A stretch of 64,000 bases of DNA from Seohaeicola saemankumensis. Lineage in GTDB: Bacteria > Pseudomonadota > Alphaproteobacteria > Rhodobacterales > Rhodobacteraceae. The stretch is taken from contig NZ_JAIUZI010000013.1 in assembly GCF_020171285.1 (NCBI RefSeq), forward strand, positions 78,179 to 142,178, given 5' to 3'. The notes beneath the pieces were generated by a model. That model saw only the letters and a list, made by a program, of their open reading frames with translations. It had not been told where the DNA came from and searched no databases. Positions 20,031-29,567 of this stretch are shown here, piece after piece. A program made the translations under genes and the position numbers. Every line of letters starts with the position of its first letter. The first letter of the stretch is position 1.

Positions 20031-20839
20031 GGCGCGGCGGTTTCCAGCCGGCCGCCGATCCGCACCATGCGAACGGCTGTTGCCTGACCGCTGCGGTCAT
20101 CCGTCTCGACATAAGCGCCCGACAGCGTCGCCTCGCCCAGCGCCGGCGTGAACCGACCCTTGGGCATGCCGGTAATGAACCGGCGCATGGGTTCGGATTT
20201 TTCCATGCCGATCACCGAATGGTAATCGCCGCACATACCCGCATCCGTCAGGTAGGCCGTTCCGCCGGGCAGCACCTGCGCATCCGCTGTCGGCACATGC
20301 GTGTGGGTGCCGACCACAAGGCTGGCCCGGCCATCGCAGAAATGCCCCATCGCCATTTTCTCGGACGTGGCTTCGCAATGCATATCGACGATCACCGCCT
20401 GCGCCTGACCGCCACGGGGATAGCTTTTGAGAACCGGTTCGATCGCCGAAAACGGGTCGTCAAAGGCCCGCTTCATGAAAACCTGGCCCAACACCTGCGC
20501 CACCAGCACCTTGCGTCCGCCCGGCGCTTCGAACAGGCGATATCCCTTGCCCGGCGCGCTCTTGGCAAAGTTGATGGGTCTCAGGATGCGTGGTTCCTGT
20601 TCGATGAACTGCAACATGTCGCGCTGGTCAAAAGCATGATCGCCGAGCGTGACACAATCGGCGCCGGCCTCCAGCAGCCCCTTGGCATGATCCGCGCTCA
20701 GCCCCATGCCATTTGTTGCGTTCTCGCCGTTGACAACGACGAAATCCAGCCGCCACTCCTGTCGCAGGCGTGGCAAATGTTCGGTGATGGCCTGCCGACC
20801 GGCCCGGCCCATCACATCGCCCAAGAATAAACATTTCAT
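20027..20839 (-). CDS. TIGR00282 family metallophosphoesterase (YmdB-like)
   Basis: The 270-residue cytoplasmic protein carries the metal-binding blocks of this family in order: LFLGDVMGRAGRQA, VVNGENATNGMGLS, TLGDHAFDQRD, VDMHCEATSEKMAMGHFCDG and VGTHTHVPTADAQ. YmdB of Bacillus is a 2',3'-cyclic-nucleotide phosphodiesterase affecting developmental gene expression. I took ATG at 20839 (MKCLFLGD); the open frame runs 12 codons further up through a TTG with no ribosome site. In many Rhodobacterales it neighbours the 5-formyltetrahydrofolate cyclo-ligase gene, which here lies 1.2 kb away. Confidence 0.92.
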   Translation of the reverse strand: MKCLFLGDVMGRAGRQAITEHLPRLRQEWRLDFVVVNGENATNGMGLSADHAKGLLEAGADCVTLGDHAFDQRDMLQFIEQEPRILRPINFAKSAPGKGYRLFEAPGGRKVLVAQVLGQVFMKRAFDDPFSAIEPVLKSYPRGGQAQAVIVDMHCEATSEKMAMGHFCDGRASLVVGTHTHVPTADAQVLPGGTAYLTDAGMCGDYHSVIGMEKSEPMRRFITGMPKGRFTPALGEATLSGAYVETDDRSGQATAVRMVRIGGRLETAAP

Positions 20840-20990
20840 GACTACCGTCGTAGGCCCGACCGGGGGCAAGGGCAAGAACCCAAACCGCGACTTGGCCCGT
20901 CAAAGCGGCGCTTCGTTTCGTGGGGCTTGATATCGGGGGGCAGACGACCAATCTTGGACCCGCGCGCGGTCCCTGTAAGAAAGTATTGTC

Positions 20991-21230
20991 ATGACACGTT
21001 CGATTGCCCTGATCCTGTCCGTTGCCGCCGGTGCCTTCCCGGCCTTGGCCGCGGAAGAGGGATCAACAACGCTTGCCAACCCCTCGGCCGAATTCTGCAT
21101 CGCGCAGGGCGGCGCCTATGAGATTCGTGAAACCGCAGAGGGCCAGATCGGAATTTGCGTGTTTCCTGACGGTCGCGAGGTCAATGCTTGGGAGTATTTC
21201 CGCGAGAATGCGCCGGGCCAGGACGGCTGA
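20991..21230 (+). CDS. DUF333 domain exported protein
   Basis: The 79-residue protein has a signal peptide (cleavage near LAA at about residue 21). The short DUF333 motif follows: NPSAEFCIAQGGAYEI ... ICVFPDGREVNAWEYFR, with two conserved cysteines that may form a disulfide. DUF333 proteins are periplasmic and of unknown function. It is divergent from the YmdB-like gene. Confidence 0.85.
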   Translation: MTRSIALILSVAAGAFPALAAEEGSTTLANPSAEFCIAQGGAYEIRETAEGQIGICVFPDGREVNAWEYFRENAPGQDG

Positions 21231-21249
21231 ACACACCCCAAGAAATAGC

Positions 21250-21290
21250 GAGGGGCGCTGCCAGGACCTGATCAGGAAGGCAGCGCCTCT
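21250..21290. terminator. GC-rich hairpin between convergent genes
   Basis: An inverted repeat pairs GCGCTGCC with GGCAGCGC, extended by GAGG/CCTC, with a loop of about 15 bases. It lies between the DUF333 gene and the fasciclin gene, which converge, so a two-way transcription stop is plausible. There is no T tract. Confidence 0.4.
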
Positions 21291-21346
21291 CAACCGCACC
21301 GGCGTATGGGACTTCGCGGTGCGGCAAGGCCGTGTGTCGGACAGGG

Positions 21347-21829
21347 TTACTTGGGCATGATCACCGCGTCGATCACGTGGATCACCCCATTGGAAGCCAT
21401 GACATCAGCGGCAACGACCTTGGCGCCGTCAACTGTCACACCGCCTTCGGTCATGATCTCAACGCTGCCACCCTGGACCGTCGCCGCTTTCATGCCGTTG
21501 CTCAGATCACCACTGGTCACCTTGCCCGGCACCACGTGATAGGTCAGGATCGCGGTCAGCTTGTCCTTGTTCTCGGGTTCCAGCAACATCTGCACCGTAC
21601 CTTCGGGCAGCGCGGCAAACGCGGCATCGGTGGGCGCAAAGACGGTGAACGGCCCCTCGCCTTTCAACGTTTCAACCAGACCCGCGGCCTGAACGGCTGC
21701 GACAAGGGTATTGAAATCCCCGGCGCCTGCGGCGGTGTCGACGATGTCCATTTTTTGGCCGCCAGCCCATAGCGCACCTGCAAACAGGGTTGCGGCTGCG
21801 GTCGACGCGACAAAGGTTCTGCGAAACAT
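21347..21829 (-). CDS. Fasciclin (FAS1) domain exported protein
   Basis: The 160-residue protein has a signal peptide (about residues 1-23, ending LFAGALWAGG) and one FAS1 domain. The FAS1 H1 and H2 motifs are visible as GPFTVFAPTDAAFAALP and LTYHVVPGKVTSGDL, and the end is SNGVIHVIDAVIMPK. Such single-domain proteins are secreted adhesion-type proteins, widespread in marine alphaproteobacteria. Confidence 0.93.
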   Translation of the reverse strand: MFRRTFVASTAAATLFAGALWAGGQKMDIVDTAAGAGDFNTLVAAVQAAGLVETLKGEGPFTVFAPTDAAFAALPEGTVQMLLEPENKDKLTAILTYHVVPGKVTSGDLSNGMKAATVQGGSVEIMTEGGVTVDGAKVVAADVMASNGVIHVIDAVIMPK

Positions 21830-22026
21830 TCTGTACTCTCCGTTTGATGCAACACGTCCATTTCCAGGACGGACAACAGCGGTTACGACCCAATCCGGTT
21901 ACTGGATCTGTCGGATTTCTCGCAGGTGGAGCCTTGATTTTCGCGCCGGCGCGCTAAGCTGGCGGTGCCGCGCATGTCAGTGCAAATTCTTGTGATCCAG
22001 CGTGACCAAACACCGGGGGTTTTCGT

Positions 22027-22584
22027 TCAAAACGTGAAGACCCGGCTTTCGGTTACCACCATGTCCAGCGGCTGGTCCGTCGCCTCCAGCGGCAACTCCC
22101 CTGCTTCTTGCCCGTCAAAGGCAAAGCCGATGGCCAGCGTCGCGCGGCGCGACCGCAGCTGTTGCAAAGTGCGGTCATAAAACCCGCCACCGTAGCCCAG
22201 CCGGTTGCCCCGCGCATCGAAAGCGACCAAAGGAACAATCAGGATTTCCGGGTCAAAGTAGTATTCTCTGGCCGGGACCCGCGCGCCAAACGGGCCGTCG
22301 ATCATCTCGCAACCGGGCTCCCAGCGGCTGAACCGCAACGGCTGCGCCTTGCCCTGGATCACCGGCACCGCAACCGGGCCATGTGCCGCGGCTTCGGCCA
22401 TCGCCGGCAAGGGATCGATTTCGGTTCGGATCGGCATGTAACCTGACAGCGGAACGCCGCGATACCCGGCCAGGACCTCGCTCAGAACACCGCAGGCCCC
22501 CGGCGCGGCATGCTCGAACGCAGCGGCGCGTCGTGCAAATCCCGCTGCCCGCGCCTCCGCCTTGATCGCCGCCAGATCGCTCAC
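22027..22584 (-). CDS. 5-formyltetrahydrofolate cyclo-ligase
   Basis: The 185-residue enzyme converts 5-formyl-THF to 5,10-methenyl-THF using ATP. The signature RLGYGGGFYDRTL binds ATP phosphate, and LSGYMPIRTEIDPLP matches the substrate region. It overlaps mgtE by 4 bases and so is translated from the same mRNA. Confidence 0.93.
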   Translation of the reverse strand: MSDLAAIKAEARAAGFARRAAAFEHAAPGACGVLSEVLAGYRGVPLSGYMPIRTEIDPLPAMAEAAAHGPVAVPVIQGKAQPLRFSRWEPGCEMIDGPFGARVPAREYYFDPEILIVPLVAFDARGNRLGYGGGFYDRTLQQLRSRRATLAIGFAFDGQEAGELPLEATDQPLDMVVTESRVFTF

Positions 22585-23981
22585 AGCAGCACCACGCCCG
22601 CCAGGCCCAGAAAGACAAAGAATCCGACAACATCAGTCACTGTCGTCACAAACGTCCCCGAGGCCAACGCCGGGTCGACCCCGGCCCGTTCAAGGATCAG
22701 CGGAATGCCGACACCAGCCAGACCGGCGACGATCAGGTTAACCACCATCGCCACCGCGATCACCCAGCCGATGGCCGGTACACCGAACCAAATCAGGCTG
22801 ACCACGCCCATCACAACGGCAAAAACAAGACCATTGAGCAATCCAACCGCCAGTTCCCGCCGGATGACCCGCCACGCATTGGCGCCGGTCAGGTCCTTGG
22901 TTGCCAGCGCGCGCACCGCAACCGTCAGCGACTGGGTGCCTGCATTCCCGCCCATCGATGCCACGATCGGCATCAGCACGGCCAGCGCCACGAATTGCGA
23001 GATGGTGGTTTCGAACAATGCAATCACGCTGGAGGCCAGAATCGCCGTGGCGAGATTCACCGCAAGCCACGGCAAACGCATCCGGCTGGTTTCCGCGACG
23101 CTGTCCGACAGCGAGCTTTCCTCGCCGACACCGGCCAGACGCAGGATGTCCTCTTCGTTTTCCTCGTCGAGGACGGCCATCGCGTCGTCAATGGTGATGG
23201 CGCCGACCAGCCGCCCCTCTTCGTCGACGACCGGCGCCGAGATCAGGTGGTACTGATTGAAAGCATAGGCGACATCGCCCTCGTCCTGGCTGACCGGGAT
23301 GACCTGGAACACGTCCTCGGTGATGTCCTTGAGCAGAACGTTCCGGCGCGACGACATCAACTTGCCCAGCGTCACGTTGCCGACAGGGTGCAGGCGCGGG
23401 TCGACCAGAACAACATGGTAGAACTGGTCGGGCAACTCTTCGGCGTTGCGCAGGAAGTCGATGGCAGAACCGACGTCCCAGTGTTCGGGCACCATCACCA
23501 CCTCGCGCTGCATCAGGCGGCCAGCGGATCCTTCGGGATAGGCCAGCGCCTGTTCAACCGCAACCCGGTCGGCATCCTCCAGCGCGTCAAGGATTGCCTC
23601 TTGCTGGGGTTCCTCCAGATCTTCGACCAGGTCGACGACATCGTCGCTCTCCAGCTCGCGCACGGCTTCGGCCAGCACTTCGGGATGCAGGATCGCGATA
23701 ACTTCCTCTCGGATGCTTTCGTCAAGCTCCGACAGGATTTCACCATCGAATTCCTTGCCGTACAGCCGGATCAGCCGCCCCCGGTCAAAGGCGTTGATCT
23801 GCTCCAGAAGGTCGGCGATATCCGCCGCATGCAGCGGCTCCATCAGGGCGACGAGCTGGTCCCTGTCATCGACGTCCACGGCATAGAGAATCGCCGCCAT
23901 CGCCCGCCGATCCAGATCGTAACCGGCTTCTTCCTGAGTTTGGGGCGCCTGGGTGTCGGTCTGCTGATCACCTGTGCTCAT
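22581..23981 (-). CDS. mgtE: Magnesium transporter MgtE
   Basis: The 466-residue Mg2+ channel has the full architecture: an N-terminal helical domain (about 20-150), tandem CBS domains (about 155-280; MQREVVMVPEHWDVGSAIDF and LISAPVVDEEGRLVGAITID), then five membrane helices. The pore-region motif MPIVASMGGNAGTQSLTVAV is present. The start is ATG 23981 (MSTGDQQT) after GGAGAAGGGGG; the longer open frame reads through the upstream promoter region. CBS domains close the channel when cytosolic Mg2+ is high. Confidence 0.95.
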   Translation of the reverse strand: MSTGDQQTDTQAPQTQEEAGYDLDRRAMAAILYAVDVDDRDQLVALMEPLHAADIADLLEQINAFDRGRLIRLYGKEFDGEILSELDESIREEVIAILHPEVLAEAVRELESDDVVDLVEDLEEPQQEAILDALEDADRVAVEQALAYPEGSAGRLMQREVVMVPEHWDVGSAIDFLRNAEELPDQFYHVVLVDPRLHPVGNVTLGKLMSSRRNVLLKDITEDVFQVIPVSQDEGDVAYAFNQYHLISAPVVDEEGRLVGAITIDDAMAVLDEENEEDILRLAGVGEESSLSDSVAETSRMRLPWLAVNLATAILASSVIALFETTISQFVALAVLMPIVASMGGNAGTQSLTVAVRALATKDLTGANAWRVIRRELAVGLLNGLVFAVVMGVVSLIWFGVPAIGWVIAVAMVVNLIVAGLAGVGIPLILERAGVDPALASGTFVTTVTDVVGFFVFLGLAGVVLL

Positions 23982-24117
23982 GGTTCGCCCCCTTCTCCGG
24001 TTTCGCTGCAAAATAGAAGAAGCTGCTACCGGAAAACAATGACAATAGCCGAATTTACCCCAAAGATTGTCGCCGCTAGTCTGAACCGCAAATTCACCGC
24101 GTGACAAAGGGCAGAAA

Positions 24118-25410
24118 GTGACCCAGCAGACCATCTTGACCGGGCAGGTCCTGTCGTTCGACCGCTCGCCTTTCGAAGACCCGCCCAAAGAAGCCGCGCG
24201 CCTGGACGAAGCGGTTGTTCTTCAGGGCGGGCATGTTGCCGCCGTTGGTACGGCTGCGGGTCTGCGCGCCGGTTTTCCGCACGCCAAGGTCGTCGATCAC
24301 GGGCGGCACGTAATTATGGCGGGCTTTGTCGATGCCCATGTGCACTACCCTCAGACGGCGATGATCGCCAGCTGGGGCAAACGGCTGATCGACTGGCTGA
24401 ATACCTATACCTTCCCCGAAGAGATGAAATTCGCCGACCCTGCCTATGCGGGTGAAATCGCCGGGCGCTACCTTGACCTCACAGCCGCGCATGGCACCAC
24501 CACGATGTGCAGTTTCTGCACCATACACCCCGCCAGCGTTGACGCGATCTTCGCTGCCGCCCAGGCGCGTGGCCAGCGGGTGGTCGCCGGCAAGACCTGC
24601 ATGGACCGCAATGCGCCCGACGGGCTGCGCGACACCGCGCAATCGGCCTATGACGACAGCAAGGCGCTGCTGAAACGGTGGCACGGCATCGACCGGCTGA
24701 GTTATGCGATCACGCCGCGGTTCTCTCCGACCTCGACGCCGGATCAGTTGCAGGCGCTGGGGGCGCTGTGGTCAGAGCACCCCGATTGCCTGATGCAAAC
24801 TCACCTGAGCGAACAAACCGACGAAATCGACTGGGTCCGGTCGCTGTACCCCTCGGCGCGCGACTACCTCGACACCTACGAGGCGCACGGGCTGTTGGGC
24901 CGCAACGGGCTCTACGGCCACGCGATCCACCTGGAACCGCGCGAACGGGACCGGCTGCGCGAGGTCGGCGCGGCGCTGGTGCATTGTCCGACCTCCAATA
25001 CGTTCATCGGGTCGGGATTGTTCGACATGGCCGGCCTGATGGCCGAGGGCCAGCGTATCGGACTGGCCACCGACACCGGCGGCGGCTCCAGCTTCTCGAT
25101 GCTGCGCACGATGGCGGCGGCCTACGAGATCGGCCAGCTGCGCGGCACCGCGCTGCATCCGGCACAACTGCTGTGGCTGGCGACCGCCGGATCGGCGCAC
25201 GCCCTGGGAATGGGCAGTATGATCGGCAACCTGGCCGCCGGAATGGAGGCCGACCTCGTTGTGCTGGACCTGTGCTCGACCCCGGCGATCGCGCAACGGG
25301 CGGAGCGTGCCGGCGACATATGGGAGGCCCTGTTCCCAACCATCATGATGGGCGATGACCGGGCCGTGGCAGAGGTCTGGATCGGCGGGAACCGGGCCGT
25401 GTCAAGATAA
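24118..25410 (+). CDS. guaD: Guanine deaminase
   Basis: The 430-residue amidohydrolase converts guanine to xanthine. Zinc ligands are in GFVDAHVHYPQTAMI, and the family blocks TCMDRNAPDGLRDTAQ and LMQTHLSEQTDEIDW follow, then ALVHCPTSNTFIGSGLFD with the catalytic region and GLATDTGGGSSFSML. The start is GTG 24118. It converges with a second purine deaminase gene 37 bases away. Confidence 0.93.
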   Translation: MTQQTILTGQVLSFDRSPFEDPPKEAARLDEAVVLQGGHVAAVGTAAGLRAGFPHAKVVDHGRHVIMAGFVDAHVHYPQTAMIASWGKRLIDWLNTYTFPEEMKFADPAYAGEIAGRYLDLTAAHGTTTMCSFCTIHPASVDAIFAAAQARGQRVVAGKTCMDRNAPDGLRDTAQSAYDDSKALLKRWHGIDRLSYAITPRFSPTSTPDQLQALGALWSEHPDCLMQTHLSEQTDEIDWVRSLYPSARDYLDTYEAHGLLGRNGLYGHAIHLEPRERDRLREVGAALVHCPTSNTFIGSGLFDMAGLMAEGQRIGLATDTGGGSSFSMLRTMAAAYEIGQLRGTALHPAQLLWLATAGSAHALGMGSMIGNLAAGMEADLVVLDLCSTPAIAQRAERAGDIWEALFPTIMMGDDRAVAEVWIGGNRAVSR

Positions 25411-25447
25411 TCGCTGCGGCGGGCGCTGATCCCGGGCCAAAGCTGGC

Positions 25448-26788
25448 TCAGGTCTGCAACGCGCGCGCCAACTGTCGCTGGCGCTGCAGGGTCGATGGCA
25501 AGTCGATGGACTGGAACTGGCTGTCGCTCACGATCTGGCGCCCCTCGACCAACAGGTGTTTCACCCGCGTCGGACCGGCCAGCAACAACGCCGCCGGATC
25601 CCAGCTGCCGGCGCTGTCGATACCTGTGGTATCCCATATGGCAATGTCGGCCCGTTTGCCCAGGCTCAGACGACCGCAGTCCGGGCGGCCCAGCACGTCG
25701 GCCCCGCCACGGGTGGCAATTTCCAGCGCCTCGCGGGTGCTCATTGCGTCCGCCCCGCGCGCCACCCTTTGCAGCAACATGGCCTGACGTGCTTCTGCCA
25801 TCAGGTTGCCGGTATCGTTGCTGGCCGAGCCGTCAACACCCAGCCCGACCCGAACCCCGGCATCCCGCATGGCGCGGATCGGGGCGATGCCGCTACCCAG
25901 CCTGCAATTCGAACAGGGGCAATGGGCAATACCGGTGCGCGACCGCGCAAACAGACCGATCTCTGCCCCGTCCAGCTTGACGCAATGGGCATGCCACACG
26001 TCTGGCCCGGTCCACCCGAGGTCCTCCGCGTATTGGCCCGGCCGGCACCCGAAACGTTCCAGGCTATAGGCGATGTCCTCGTCATTTTCCGCAAGGTGCG
26101 TATGCAGCATCACACCCTTGTCGCGCGCCAACAGGGCGGCATCCCGCATCAAGTCGCGACTGACCGAAAACGGAGAGCACGGGGCGATGCCGACACGGCA
26201 CATCGCACCTTCGCCCGCGTCGTGAAATGTGTCGATCACCCGGATACTGTCGTTCAGGATATCCTTTTCGCGTTCGACCAATGCGTCCGGTGGCAGGCCG
26301 CCGTCGCTTTCTCCGATACTCATCGCGCCGCGCGTCGGATGGAACCGCATCCCGATGTCGCGGGCCGCGGCGATGGTGTCATCCAGCCGCGCGCCATTCG
26401 GGTAGAGGTACAGATGATCCGACGTCAGCGTACACCCTGACAGCGCCAGCTCTGCCAGTCCGGTCAGGGCCGAGACATAGATCTCTTCGGGGCCAAAGCG
26501 CGCCCAGATCGGATAGAGCGTCTGCAGCCAGCCAAACAGCAGCGCATCCTGCCCACCGGGTACCGCACGGGTCATCGACTGGTACAGATGGTGGTGGGTG
26601 TTGACCAACCCCGGCGTCACCACGCATCCGCGCGCGTCGATCGTATTGCCTGTCGTGCTCAGGTTCGATCCGATTTCATGAATCACGCCATCGCGGATCA
26701 GGATGTCAGCAGCCGTCAGTTTGCGCCGGTCGTCATCCATCGTGAGAATGGTGTCGGCATTTCGGATCAGAGTTTCTGAATGGGTCAT
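25448..26788 (-). CDS. 8-oxoguanine deaminase-type amidohydrolase
   Basis: The 446-residue amidohydrolase is of the Trz/Atz subfamily, closest to 8-oxoguanine deaminase (8-oxoguanine to urate). Metal and catalytic regions: VTPGLVNTHHHLYQSMTRAV, HTHLAENDEDIAYSLERFG, VWHAHCVKLDGAEI, GIAHCPCSNCRLGSGIAPI and GLGVDGSASNDTGNLMAEAR. The N-C-R-L stretch (CPCSNCRLGSG) is the signature I use to separate it from other deaminases. I started it at ATG 26788 (MTHSETLIRNADTILTMDD). An alternative assignment is hydroxydechloroatrazine-type deaminase. Confidence 0.85.
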   Translation of the reverse strand: MTHSETLIRNADTILTMDDDRRKLTAADILIRDGVIHEIGSNLSTTGNTIDARGCVVTPGLVNTHHHLYQSMTRAVPGGQDALLFGWLQTLYPIWARFGPEEIYVSALTGLAELALSGCTLTSDHLYLYPNGARLDDTIAAARDIGMRFHPTRGAMSIGESDGGLPPDALVEREKDILNDSIRVIDTFHDAGEGAMCRVGIAPCSPFSVSRDLMRDAALLARDKGVMLHTHLAENDEDIAYSLERFGCRPGQYAEDLGWTGPDVWHAHCVKLDGAEIGLFARSRTGIAHCPCSNCRLGSGIAPIRAMRDAGVRVGLGVDGSASNDTGNLMAEARQAMLLQRVARGADAMSTREALEIATRGGADVLGRPDCGRLSLGKRADIAIWDTTGIDSAGSWDPAALLLAGPTRVKHLLVEGRQIVSDSQFQSIDLPSTLQRQRQLARALQT

Positions 26789-26912
26789 TTCACAGCCTCG
26801 CCTGGCGCCCGTCTCTGTTTGCGAGTTGTGAAGAGGCTGGCGGAAAACGGGCAAAGAGACCGGCCTTGAACCAGAACGTACAGCAGCCCGCACCAAGGCT
26901 CAAGGCTGCTGC

Positions 26913-27707
26913 TCAGTAGCCCGCCAATACCTCAAGCGCGGCAGCGTGAAGTGCCGGATTCGCAGCCGCCAGAACGCGGCCGCCCTGATGCGCCGGCCCG
27001 CCCATCCAGTCCGTCACGACACCACCGGCGGCTTCGATGACCGCGATTGGGGCCTGAATGTCATAGGCGTTCAACCCCGCCTCGATCACCAGATCGACCT
27101 GACCGGCGGCCAGCAGTGCGTAGGCGTAACAATCCATCCCGAAGCGGGTCAGCTGAACCTGTCCCGCAACGGCCTCAAAAGCGGCCCGGTCCTGCGGCGT
27201 GCCGACCTCTGGGAAGGTGGTAAAGAGAATCGACTCTGCCAGCCGGGCTGTTTTGCGGGTCTCCAGCGCCCGGGGGCCATGCGGCCCCGTCATGATCGAC
27301 ACGCCGGGCGCGCCGGTGAACCGTTCGCCGATATAGGGCTGGTCAATCACGCCCAGAAACGGCGCCCCGCCATCCGACAAGGCAATCAGCACACCCCATG
27401 TCGGCGTGCCGCTGATAAATCCGCGCGTGCCGTCAATCGGGTCGAGCACCCAAAGCCGGCCGCTGGGACCGGATTGCAGGCCGAATTCCTCGCCCCAGAT
27501 GCCATCTTCGGGCCGATGTTCGCCCAGAATCGCCCGCATCGCCTGTTCCGCGTCGCGGTCGGCGATGGTCACCGGGTCAAACCCCTGCGAATCCTTGTTG
27601 TCCGTGGTCAGATCCGACTTGCGAAACAGAGGCAGGATCGCGGTGCGCGCCGCGTCCGCCATCAGGTGTGCGACGTCGAGATCGGTCAGTTCATTATCAG
27701 AAGGCAT
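26913..27707 (-). CDS. hisN: Histidinol-phosphatase, inositol monophosphatase family
   Basis: The 264-residue phosphatase has the metal-binding motifs of the IMPase fold: WGEEFGLQSG, then LDPIDGTRGFISGTPTWGVL (D-P-x-D-G-T), then GLNAYDIQAPIAVIEAAGG. The RGF and WG-x-L-I-A-L elements fit the HisN subgroup that dephosphorylates L-histidinol phosphate in Actinobacteria and alphaproteobacteria. A role on inositol phosphate or 3'-phosphoadenosine phosphate cannot be excluded. It is not in a his operon here. The start is ATG 27707 after GAAAG. Confidence 0.87.
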   Translation of the reverse strand: MPSDNELTDLDVAHLMADAARTAILPLFRKSDLTTDNKDSQGFDPVTIADRDAEQAMRAILGEHRPEDGIWGEEFGLQSGPSGRLWVLDPIDGTRGFISGTPTWGVLIALSDGGAPFLGVIDQPYIGERFTGAPGVSIMTGPHGPRALETRKTARLAESILFTTFPEVGTPQDRAAFEAVAGQVQLTRFGMDCYAYALLAAGQVDLVIEAGLNAYDIQAPIAVIEAAGGVVTDWMGGPAHQGGRVLAAANPALHAAALEVLAGY

Positions 27708-27824
27708 AGGTCTTTCGCTGCCACTGAACATGACCGATTGCAAGCTTGAATACAGGTGAACCGGCCCTCATCAAGGCCCGGTTCGAACAGGTATCCGCGC
27801 GATCAGTCCGGTTTCAGGTCCGGA

Positions 27825-28196
27825 TCACGCAACGTCGCTTAAAACGCGGGCCAGTTCAAACAGCCTGCGGCGCTGATTTTCCGGGATCGCGTAGTAGGAC
27901 CGAACGAGGTCGAGCGCCTCTTTGTCGCCCATCAGATCAGCCGGGACCATTGCACGGTCGGCGTCTTCTTTCTGGACCTCATCCAGACCTTCAAAGAAAA
28001 AGCTGACAGGCACGTCAAGGGCATCGGCGATATCCCAAAGCCGGGACGCGCTGACACGGTTGGCACCGGTCTCATACTTCTGAATTTGCTGGAACTTGAT
28101 TCCAACCTGCTCCGCCAATTGCTGTTGGGTCATTCCAATCAGCCAGCGACGGTGCCGGACTCGTTTGCCCACATGGACGTCGACAGGATGGGTCAT
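27825..28196 (-). CDS. XRE-type helix-turn-helix regulator
   Basis: The 123-residue protein has a Cro/CI helix-turn-helix at about residues 10-65 (GKRVRHRRWLIGMTQQQLAE ... FQQIQKYETGANRVSASRLW) and a charged C-terminal half ending RRRLFELARVLSDVA. This form, with the very conserved IKFQQIQKYE recognition region, is widespread in alphaproteobacteria and often tied to cell-cycle or stationary-phase control; the regulon is unknown. The start is ATG 28196; longer frames upstream lack support. Confidence 0.88.
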   Translation of the reverse strand: MTHPVDVHVGKRVRHRRWLIGMTQQQLAEQVGIKFQQIQKYETGANRVSASRLWDIADALDVPVSFFFEGLDEVQKEDADRAMVPADLMGDKEALDLVRSYYAIPENQRRRLFELARVLSDVA

Positions 28197-28555
28197 GGGG
28201 TACTCCTTTGTCTCACTGGTAACCGCCCGGGCAACGCAATAGCCACTGCGCCCACCCAATTACAACTGTGGCGCCATCTTAGCCTATTTCCCACGAATGC
28301 GACCCGAACCGCACCACGCCTCGGACTCTACGCCCTTTTCAGTTGATTTCAAGTCAGTTGATTCCCGACACCGTTTGTGTCGCCTAAGGTTGAGTGGCAA
28401 AAACCGGTTTTCATTGGGGCTTTCTATGGCTAATCCCTGACCCGCAAAGGTTAAAAAATGCTGACGGAACGTTACATTTTGATGCTCAACGATCCTTGCG
28501 TGGCTGCGAAACACACGCTGGTGATAGCAAAACGAAAAGAAATGCAGGAGGTGCC
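28197..28555. other. Divergent intergenic region between XRE regulator and quinone oxidoreductase
   Basis: This 359-base gap has lower GC than its flanks. It contains a direct repeat TCAGTTGATT at 28339-28348 and 28354-28363 (15-base period) and AT-rich stretches consistent with divergent promoters. I see no gene in it. Confidence 0.4.
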
Positions 28556-29512
28556 ATGCGCGCTTTTCGGGTCGAAACCGCCAACCAGCCCGCCATTCTG
28601 ACCGATATCGCCGTTCCCGAACCGGGGCCGCGACAGGTGCGCGTCGACATCCGCGCCTGTGGGCTGAATTTCGCCGATCTGCTGATGCAAAAGGGAACGT
28701 ATCAGGACACGCCCCAGGCGCCCTTTACCCTCGGCATGGAAGTGGCCGGCGTCATCAACGCGGTCGGGAGTGAGGTCGAAGGGCTGCGCATCGGGGATCG
28801 CGTGGCGGTATTCTGCGGCCAGGGAGGATTGGCCGAACAGGGCGTCTTTGATGCCGCGCGCGCGGTACCGATCCCCGATGCGATGCCCTTTGAACATGCC
28901 GCGTCCTTTCCAGTGACCTATGGCACCAGCCACATGGCGCTGGACCATCGCGCCCGCATGCAACCGGGCGAGACCCTGCTGGTCACCGGGGCCGCGGGCG
29001 GCGTCGGACTGACGGCGGTGGAGATCGGCAAGCTGATGGGCGCAACCGTGATCGCCCACGCCCGCGGCGCCGACAAGCTCGAGGTGGCCAAGGCGGCCGG
29101 CGCCGACCACCTGATCGACGACAGCGAGGACCTGCGCGCGCGGGTTCTGGAACTGGGCGGGGCCGATGTCGTCTATGACGCGGTCGGCGGCGCCGCCTTC
29201 AAGGCCGCCTTCCGCGCCTGCCGGCCAGAGGCCCGCCTGCTACCCATCGGATTCGCCAGCGGCGAGGTTCCCCAGATCCCCGCCAATCACCTTCTGGTCA
29301 AGAACCTGACCGTGATTGGCTTTTACATCGGAGGGTATCTGAAGTTCAGCCCTGCTGTGGTCGCCGACAGCATGACCACGCTCATGGGCTGGTACCTCGA
29401 AGGGCGATTGAAACCGCATATCAGCAATACCCTGCCGCTGGAGCGGGCCGCCGAGGGGCTGGACCTGCTGCGCCGCCGCGCGTCAACCGGCAAGGTGGTG
29501 ATCACCCCCTGA
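28556..29512 (+). CDS. NADPH:quinone oxidoreductase family protein (MDR type)
   Basis: The 318-residue medium-chain dehydrogenase/reductase lacks structural zinc cysteines. The Rossmann motif is LLVTGAAGGVGLTAVEIGKL (A-x-x-G-x-x-G). The catalytic domain contains FADLLMQKGTYQDTPQAPFT and GMEVAGVINAVGSEVEGL. It reduces quinones or activated alkenes with NADPH. The start at ATG 28556 is set by the strong GCAGGAGGT just upstream; the longer open frame is noncoding leader. Confidence 0.92.
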   Translation: MRAFRVETANQPAILTDIAVPEPGPRQVRVDIRACGLNFADLLMQKGTYQDTPQAPFTLGMEVAGVINAVGSEVEGLRIGDRVAVFCGQGGLAEQGVFDAARAVPIPDAMPFEHAASFPVTYGTSHMALDHRARMQPGETLLVTGAAGGVGLTAVEIGKLMGATVIAHARGADKLEVAKAAGADHLIDDSEDLRARVLELGGADVVYDAVGGAAFKAAFRACRPEARLLPIGFASGEVPQIPANHLLVKNLTVIGFYIGGYLKFSPAVVADSMTTLMGWYLEGRLKPHISNTLPLERAAEGLDLLRRRASTGKVVITP

Positions 29513-29567
29513 CCCCGCCCCGCAGATCGCGCGTGCCATTTCGGCCGGACGGGGCTACTGCTTGGGT

